From CBDHHC01 sp050633205 (lineage in GTDB: Bacteria > Pseudomonadota > Alphaproteobacteria > Rhizobiales > CBDHHC01), in assembly GCA_050633205.1 (NCBI GenBank), contig JBOEGA010000086.1:1-21405 (forward strand): a DNA stretch of 21,405 nucleotides, written 5' to 3'. The stretch's first letter is position 1; each line of letters opens with the position of its first letter. The position numbers and the translations under genes were made by a program. The notes beneath the pieces were generated by a model that made no database searches, was not told the origin of the DNA, and was given only the letters and a program-made list of their open reading frames with translations. Shown one piece after another: positions 16,605 through 21,405 of the stretch.

Positions 16605-17855
16605 TCAGAACTTTGCGACAAAGCTACCCTGAACAGTATCTCTTTCAAAATCACCAACACTATCAGATGCCTCGCGATTGTCGTGAGTATAGACAAAGAC
16701 AAAACCCATATTGCGGTTAAGGGCATACTGAGCAGATAATTCGAAGTCCTGCTCTTCTACAACTCGGTTATCCTGAGAAATATCTGATTTTCGATAGGAA
16801 GTAGATGCTTTAACGGCCAGATTCTTATTTATCGTATAAGCAACCTCGCCACCCACACCACCCTTTTTAATGGAACCGGCACTTTCCTGAAAGTTTGTGC
16901 TTGTTTCATCCTGCTCAGCATTAATGCTGACAGTTAAACGGCGTGTCGGCTTCCAGGAGAATGATGCCTCATAAGATGGCTGCAGATCTGAGTCCTGAGC
17001 CGAGTGAAAGTCATCTTTTGTCAGACCAAAATTGAAGGCTGCCGAGAATTTTGATGTCAGATTCAACTGTAACTCAGTGTTTCCGCCATAAGTTGTTACA
17101 TCGCGGAACGGGTTATTCGGATTATATGTGGTTTCCACAAAACCTGATGTTACAACAGTGATATAGCGGGAAACCACGTAACTGATTTCTTTATTCAGAG
17201 AGTATTTTTCATTGTTACGGACATCCTGATCAATAGCGTTCAGACCACTGCCGATATCTTCGTAATCAATATTTGTGTATCCGACCTTGATGCTCGATGT
17301 GAACCTTTTGAACGTGGTTGACAACTGAGCAGAAACATCAAACTCCAGATTTGCAATCGGTTCGGCAACTTCTTCTGTTACCGGGTCCGGATCATCCTGA
17401 TTTACAGAGCTTGGTAATTCATTCGTGCGTCCAATGCTTGAAGAAAATGAAAGACTGGACCTTGGAGTAATCTGAAAAACACCTGACATACTTCCAGTCA
17501 GATCCTGTGCTGAGAACTCGTCATTATATAAGTAACGCGTCAGCAGGCTCTCAACTTCGAATGTCAGATTACCGTTCCTGAATTTCTTTATGGCCACACC
17601 TTTAGGGGCACTGAAAATGATCAGGTCATCGATTTTACCGGAATTCAATTTAAACAGATTGGAATCATACTTAATTCCAGTGACAACTGAAGGCAGGAAT
17701 AACCAGTCATCTTTTTTCAGGCCGGCCTGGTTTGCCATACGGCCTATATTTACGTCGGAGCTAAGCCCCTGTGCATACAGAGGCTGAGAAGCAGCAAATG
17801 CCCCGGCAATAATTGGAATCACCAGAAAAGGACGCACAGAAACAGTGCTACGCAT
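16605..17855 (-). CDS. Outer-membrane beta-barrel protein (BBP2-type), putative polysaccharide translocon component
   Basis: From the ATG at 17855 the product has 416 residues: a signal peptide (MRSTVSVRPFLVIPIIAGAF, then ASQPLYA, cleavage probably before QG), followed by alternating polar/hydrophobic strands throughout and a C-terminal phenylalanine (GSFVAKF), the usual outer-membrane assembly signal. It resembles the putative beta-barrel porin 2 family found beside exopolysaccharide genes in proteobacteria. The frame is open to a TTG at 17915, with a GTG at 17903; no start has a good Shine-Dalgarno sequence, and I chose 17855 because it gives the cleanest signal peptide. The gene is convergent with the Wzc-like gene (138 bp, no obvious terminator) and divergent from the OPX gene. 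It may form the outer-membrane pore for the polymer (inference). Confidence 0.8.
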   Translation of the reverse strand: MRSTVSVRPFLVIPIIAGAFAASQPLYAQGLSSDVNIGRMANQAGLKKDDWLFLPSVVTGIKYDSNLFKLNSGKIDDLIIFSAPKGVAIKKFRNGNLTFEVESLLTRYLYNDEFSAQDLTGSMSGVFQITPRSSLSFSSSIGRTNELPSSVNQDDPDPVTEEVAEPIANLEFDVSAQLSTTFKRFTSSIKVGYTNIDYEDIGSGLNAIDQDVRNNEKYSLNKEISYVVSRYITVVTSGFVETTYNPNNPFRDVTTYGGNTELQLNLTSKFSAAFNFGLTKDDFHSAQDSDLQPSYEASFSWKPTRRLTVSINAEQDETSTNFQESAGSIKKGGVGGEVAYTINKNLAVKASTSYRKSDISQDNRVVEEQDFELSAQYALNRNMGFVFVYTHDNREASDSVGDFERDTVQGSFVAKF

Positions 17856-18318
17856 TAACCATGCAAATCTATGACTGATAATATTAATCTTTCTGGAAGT
17901 CACAGAAAATCCCAACCCAAAATCCGAATCAAAATAGTAATAATTTTTATCTTAGCTATCACTTAAAACAAATTAAAACATTAAAATGCAACCAGTGCAG
18001 CGTAGTCATGACTATAACTTAATTACTCATGCCATTATAGTCTCTATGTGTATTAACCAATAAAAAAAAGCCAATTGTTGTTTAAAACGCGCAATGTTAG
18101 GCTATTATGTTGATAAATCACATAACGTGGCAAGAATGCCAATAATTGCTATAAAAGGTGGTTAAAGATAAATGAACTGTTGTTATGATTCTCTCAGGAA
18201 TGTATTAATATTTTCGAGATAAAGACATGGAGCGGGTAGAATATCTGAACCGAAATTTTGTTTTTAATATTTATGTGTATTTTCGGCATTCTTCCATGCG
18301 TTTCTAAACAAAATAAAT
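17856..18318. promoter_or_regulatory. Divergent promoter region between the beta-barrel and OPX genes, with several dyads
   Basis: An AT-rich non-coding region of about 400-460 bp, depending on the beta-barrel start. It has a perfect 12-bp palindrome, TAGTCATGACTA (18003-18014). A dyad TTATGT (18105-18110) / ACATAA (18120-18125) contains ATGTTGATAAATCACAT, which resembles a CRP/FNR-superfamily site with one perfect half (ATCACAT). TGGCA (18128-18132) / TGCCA (18137-18141) follows 2 bp later. These could co-regulate the two export genes. Promoter hexamers could not be assigned with confidence. Confidence 0.4.
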
Positions 18319-18894
18319 ATGGCGGTAGACTTTATGACTTGGCGCTTATTGATGATTTTTCTTGCATGTTCAGGTTTGCTTGCGGGATGTAATGATTATA
18401 AAATTGCAAAGCTTAGCTATACAAACATGTCAGGCGCTTATCGTCTGGGTCCCAGTGACCAGTTGCGTGTGATGGTTTTTGGTCAGAAGGAAATGAGCAA
18501 CCGCTATCAGGTTGATTCGACGGGCCGTATTTCCATACCACTGGTTGGTGCAGTAAAAGTTCATGGACGTACTACCAGACAGGTTGAACGAATTATTGTT
18601 TCCCGGTTGCAAAGCGCCAATATCGTTAATGACCCGCAGGTTTCCATTGAGGTTACAAGCTATCGTCCGTTCTTTATACAGGGTGAAGTTAAAAGCTCGG
18701 GAAGTTATCCATTTCAGGTTGGCCTGACGTTTGAAAAAGCTATTGCAGCTTCAGGCGGATATACAATTCATGCTAACAAGAAATATTTTGTTGTTTCCCG
18801 GATGATTGGTAATAAGCTGGAAAAATATAAAGTTACTCCTGATCACCTTGTACACCCGGGCGATTCGATAACAGTGAAAGAACGCTGGTTCTAA
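18319..18894 (+). CDS. Short Wza/GumB-like OPX polysaccharide export lipoprotein
   Basis: A 191-residue lipoprotein with lipobox LLAGC (lipidated Cys24). The PES domain begins YRLGPSDQLRVMVFGQ (~40) and includes the strongly typical VDSTGRISIPLVGAV and NDPQVSIEV blocks; one SLBB-like domain follows (FFIQGEVKSSGSYPF to ~175). The protein ends at PGDSITVKERWF, right after the last domain. It therefore lacks the additional SLBB repeats and the C-terminal amphipathic helix by which E. coli Wza forms its own outer-membrane pore. Start: the ATG at 18319, or more likely the in-frame ATG at 18334, which gives a signal peptide starting MTWRLLMIF. It should sit in the periplasm as a ring joining the Wzc-like protein to an outer-membrane channel. 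The divergent beta-barrel at 16605-17855 is the obvious candidate. Confidence 0.9.
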   Translation: MAVDFMTWRLLMIFLACSGLLAGCNDYKIAKLSYTNMSGAYRLGPSDQLRVMVFGQKEMSNRYQVDSTGRISIPLVGAVKVHGRTTRQVERIIVSRLQSANIVNDPQVSIEVTSYRPFFIQGEVKSSGSYPFQVGLTFEKAIAASGGYTIHANKKYFVVSRMIGNKLEKYKVTPDHLVHPGDSITVKERWF

Positions 18895-18922
18895 AGATTT
18901 ACTGATAAGTAGTTTCTGAAAT

Positions 18923-18962
18923 AAAAAAAGCGCTCCCTTTTAAGGTTGAGCGCTTTTTTTTT
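18923..18962. terminator. Strong bidirectional rho-independent terminator
   Basis: GCGCTC (18930-18935) and GAGCGC (18948-18953) form a GC-rich 6-bp stem, extended by A7 before (18923-18929) and T9 after (18954-18962). The loop is 12 bases. The A-tract and T-tract let it work on both strands. It lies between the OPX gene (stop at 18894) and the convergent epimerase gene (stop at 19029). Confidence 0.92.
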
Positions 18963-19028
18963 ATTATCTCTGCATGAAACGTACCGGAGGCCTGCCTGCA
19001 CAAGATCTCCAGTACCCCAATCAAGTCG

Positions 19029-20070
19029 TCAGGCCGTATGCCTTAGATCATTATCCAGAATATTTTCAGACAGAAGCATTTTTATGTGTGCGATCCGCTG
19101 ATATCGAATGCCTTCAAACTCATCCAGTGTCAGATTGCTTGACTTATATGTATCGTAAAGCTCTTTTGCACCCATACGCGCATCCCATTTGGTTGTAAAG
19201 CCGGGGATTGCCTTGCGGACTTTATCACAGCTTACACGGTAGCAGCGAGTATCGGGGCCTGCGTCATCAGCATAGGTAATTTTGCAATCAGGCACAGTTT
19301 CTGCAACGATTTCAGCCAGCTCACTGATTCGATAATTATGGTCCGTGCTGCCGATATTAAATGCCTGATTGAAAACTGCTTCTTCAGGAGCATTTAATGT
19401 TGCGATGAATGCGCGGCTGATATCTTCAATGTGAACAATCGGGCGCCAGGGAGTACCATCAGACTTCATAAGGATCTGGCCTGTTGTAATTGCCCAGGCG
19501 ACCAGGTTGTTGAGAACAATATCAAACCGGATGCGTGGTGATACGCCATAAGCAGTTGCATTGCGCAGGTAAACCGGGGTAAAGCCGTCACCAGCTATTT
19601 TTGAGATATCACGTTCAGCGTAAACTTTTGCCTGACCCNNCCTGACCATAAGCTGTAACCGGATTCAGGTCTGCTGTTTCGTCCAGAAGATCATCGCCTG
19701 CCGCGCCGTAGTTGCTGCAGGAAGAGGCGAAGATGAAACGTTTAACACCTGCCTGCTTTGAAAACTCCGCGAGCTTCAGGGACGCGATATGATTGATATC
19801 AAATGTGATATTTGGTGAAAGGTTTCCCAAAGGATCATTTGAGAGGGCTGCAAGGTGCATTACAGCATCAAACCCTTCGACATCCTTCAGCTCGACATCG
19901 CGGATATCCTTTCTGATTCCCGGGATATCAATAATTTTTCCACCTGCGTCGTAAGTGCATCGCTGGTATAAATCGCTATCCATTCCAACGACTTCGTGAC
20001 CTTCTTCCAACAACATGGGAACCAGTTTAGTTCCAATATAACCCAGGTGACCTGTAACAAGAATGCGCAT
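19029..20070 (-). CDS. NAD-dependent sugar-nucleotide epimerase/dehydratase (extended SDR), falsely frameshifted by an assembly join
   Basis: An extended short-chain dehydrogenase acting on a nucleotide-sugar. From the ATG at 20070 it has the NAD-binding motif GHLGYIG (residues 7-13), a DxD-containing second strand, HLAALSNDPLG, and SSCSNYG, which carries the catalytic serine region. The catalytic YxxxK (YGQAK, Tyr141 and Lys145) is split by the N gap. As given, the two halves (20070 to ~19648, and ~19637 to 19029) are in different frames. Deleting the 10-base artefact gives 1032 nt, 343 residues plus stop, a normal family length. GGAGGG at 20081-20076, 5 bases upstream, fixes the start; an earlier ATG at 20088 is unlikely. 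The divergent C-methyltransferase neighbour suggests a deoxysugar pathway. The exact reaction (4-epimerase, 3,5-epimerase or dehydratase) cannot be told. Confidence 0.85.
19631..19647. other. Assembly join with duplicated 7-base contig overlap and 2 N
   Basis: CCTGACC at 19631-19637 is repeated at 19641-19647 with CNN between. Collapsing the two copies removes 10 bases and reads through the epimerase as AYGQAKVYAER, an expected family sequence. The gap is therefore best explained as two overlapping contigs joined without merging, not as a mutation. Confidence 0.85.
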
Positions 20071-20249
20071 GGCTGCCCTCCAAAACATTTTTTTAATGTA
20101 ATTGTTAAAATAATGTTGCTAAATCTATACCACTGCTTCGGGAAGATTTGCATGGACTAGATCGCGTGTTATCTCGTGGTGGTCAAGTACTTTATTATGA
20201 TTTTGCAGTTACAAAAGATCTGGTTATTTACCAGAGGGAGAAAAAAATC
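20071..20249. promoter_or_regulatory. Divergent promoter region between epimerase and C-methyltransferase
   Basis: A 179-bp spacer serving both directions. A weak + strand promoter-like pair is TTGTTA (20102-20107), 18 bp, TATACC (20126-20131). The methyltransferase ribosome binding site is AGAGGGAG at 20233-20240, 9 bases before the GTG at 20250. The frame stays open upstream of that GTG back to 20109, but the upstream residues do not look like the family's N-terminus. Confidence 0.35.
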
Positions 20250-21405
20250 GTGAACACTCCTACAAATAGTGTTGAATCAGGCGCTGAAAAGAAAGGTTGC
20301 CGTTTTTGTAATACAAGTTTAGAGCATAAACTTGTGGACCTTGGGATGTCCCCCTTATGCGAAAGCTTTGTTCCAGAAGCAAAAATTGACAGTATGGAGC
20401 CATTTTACCCTTTGAATGTCTCTGTTTGTCATGAGTGTTATCTTGTGCAGCTAAATGAATATGTGAGCCCTGATGAAATTTTTACCGAATATGCCTATTT
20501 TTCATCTTACTCTACCAGTTGGGTAGAACACGCGAAAAACTATTGCCATAAAATGAAAGACCGTTTCAATCTGGGGCAGGACAGCCTTGTGGTTGAGCTT
20601 GCCAGTAATGACGGGTATCTTTTGCAACATTTTCTGCCGCTGAATGTTCCGGTGCTCGGAATTGAGCCTGCTGCCAATGTTGCAAAAGTTGCCGAAGAAA
20701 AAGGCGTTACAACCGTTGTCGAGTTTTTTGGTGTCGAGCTGGCGAACAAATTAAAGGCAGATGGCAAGTCGGCTGATATAATTGCAGGCAATAATGTGCT
20801 GGCACAGGTTCCGGACCTGAATGATTTTGTGGGTGGTATCAAAATTCTTCTGGGACCGGATGGGGTTTGTACACTTGAGTGGCCGCATCTTGAGAAACTG
20901 ATGGATGAGAATCAGTTTGATACGATCTATCACGAACATTTCTCCTATTTCTCTTTTGTAACGATGGACAAGATTGCCAAGGGGCACGGGTTGCGCCTGT
21001 TTGATGTTGAGGAGCTTCCTACACATGGCGGATCGCTTCGTGTCTATATGACTCACAAGGACAATACGACACACGAAGAGACACCAGCGGTTCAGGCTTT
21101 GCTTGGGCGTGAGCTGGATCGTGGTTTTACCGATATGAAGACCTATGCGGATTACACTGAAAAGGTCTGCCAGACAAAGCGCAAGATGCTTGCGTGCCTG
21201 ATTGAGCTGAAAGATCAGGGCAAGGTGATCTGTGGGTATGGTGCGCCGGGTAAAGGCAATACGCTGCTGAACTATTGCGGTATTGGTACTGATTTCCTTG
21301 ATTTCACAGTTGACCGCAACCCGTACAAGCACGGGATGTATACGCCTGGTATGCATATTCCGATTTATCCGGTTGAGAAGATTGATGAGGTGAAACCGGA
21401 CTATC
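20250..21405 (+). CDS. Sugar C-methyltransferase (TylC3/NovU-like, SAM-dependent), 3' end outside window
   Basis: 385 residues are visible; family members are about 405-415, so roughly 25 are missing. The N-terminal zinc-binding part has CRFC (residues 17-20) and CHEC (about 59-62), the four cysteines that hold Zn in this family, with LGMSPLCESF between. The SAM-binding domain has VVELASNDGYLLQHF (~113-127), GIEPAANV and NNVLAQVPDL. The third domain contains YHEHFSYFSF, PTHGGSLRVY and GYGAPGKGNTLLN, all characteristic. These enzymes methylate a carbon of a 4-keto-deoxysugar nucleotide, giving branched sugars. The GTG start is supported by the GGGAG ribosome binding site. The divergent epimerase may act in the same pathway. 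Because the frame runs off the end with no stop, its limits at the 3' side are unknown. Confidence 0.9.
   Translation, partial: MNTPTNSVESGAEKKGCRFCNTSLEHKLVDLGMSPLCESFVPEAKIDSMEPFYPLNVSVCHECYLVQLNEYVSPDEIFTEYAYFSSYSTSWVEHAKNYCHKMKDRFNLGQDSLVVELASNDGYLLQHFLPLNVPVLGIEPAANVAKVAEEKGVTTVVEFFGVELANKLKADGKSADIIAGNNVLAQVPDLNDFVGGIKILLGPDGVCTLEWPHLEKLMDENQFDTIYHEHFSYFSFVTMDKIAKGHGLRLFDVEELPTHGGSLRVYMTHKDNTTHEETPAVQALLGRELDRGFTDMKTYADYTEKVCQTKRKMLACLIELKDQGKVICGYGAPGKGNTLLNYCGIGTDFLDFTVDRNPYKHGMYTPGMHIPIYPVEKIDEVKPDY

Noticed and set aside
16475..16720. 81-codon + strand frame after the Wzc-like gene
   Set aside because: It overlaps the end of the beta-barrel gene on the other strand, and its product shows no coherent features.
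18128..18150. Possible sigma-54 promoter (TGGC ... TTGC)
   Set aside because: The distance between the GG and GC elements is 17 bases instead of 10, so it does not fit; the TGGCA/TGCCA symmetry explains the first part better.
19029..20088. Epimerase as a true pseudogene or two separate genes
   Set aside because: The break coincides with an N gap and a duplicated 7-mer; collapsing it restores frame, length and catalytic motif.
20751..21356. 201-codon minus-strand frame
   Set aside because: It is antisense to the C-methyltransferase, which has family motifs along the whole stretch.
1..21405. tRNA, rRNA, CRISPR array, insertion sequence or prophage
   Set aside because: I saw no cloverleaf, no regularly spaced short repeats, no transposase or integrase, and no terminal inverted repeats of an insertion element.

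Overview
The window is a surface-polysaccharide (exopolysaccharide or capsule) locus of a Gram-negative bacterium. The evidence for Gram-negative is a lipoprotein of the polysaccharide-export (OPX) family, an outer-membrane beta-barrel, and a type I secretion pair that spans both membranes. Base composition is moderate to low in G+C, with AT-rich intergenic stretches. The type I secretion pair is of the PrtD/PrtE (rhizobial PrsD/PrsE) kind and sits beside exopolysaccharide genes. This arrangement is familiar from alphaproteobacteria, so a marine or soil alphaproteobacterium is my tentative guess; the sequence does not prove it.

Layout. 1-3144 (+) is the 3' part of a large modular secreted protein with cadherin-like and lectin-like beta-sandwich domains and a type I secretion signal. 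3185-6735 (-) is an operon of a Wzx-type flippase followed by two family 2 glycosyltransferases. 7050-8189 (-) is a family 4 glycosyltransferase. 8304-11428 (-) is the type I secretion ABC transporter and its HlyD-family adaptor. 11803-16466 (+) holds a 61-residue single-pass membrane protein, the priming undecaprenyl-phosphate sugar-phosphate transferase, and a Wzc-like chain-length regulator/tyrosine kinase. 16605-17855 (-) is an outer-membrane beta-barrel. 18319-18894 (+) is a short OPX lipoprotein. 19029-20070 (-) is a sugar-nucleotide epimerase/dehydratase, and 20250-21405 (+, runs off the window) is a sugar C-methyltransferase.

How they work together (inference from families). The priming transferase loads the first sugar phosphate on undecaprenyl phosphate, the three glycosyltransferases extend it, and the flippase moves the repeat unit across the inner membrane. 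The Wzc-like protein controls polymerisation and connects to the OPX protein, and the polymer leaves through the outer membrane. The OPX protein is too short to carry its own outer-membrane helix, and the beta-barrel gene is its divergent neighbour, so the two may form a bipartite translocon. The epimerase and C-methyltransferase suggest a C-methyl-branched deoxysugar in the polymer. The type I system probably secretes the large protein at 1-3144, which may bind or organise the matrix. No Wzy polymerase and no low-molecular-weight tyrosine phosphatase were seen.

Assembly. Two 2-base N gaps (3152-3153 and 19639-19640) are scaffold joins. The second duplicates a 7-base contig overlap, adds 10 bases and falsely frameshifts the epimerase exactly at its YxxxK motif; removing the 10 bases restores a 343-residue protein.
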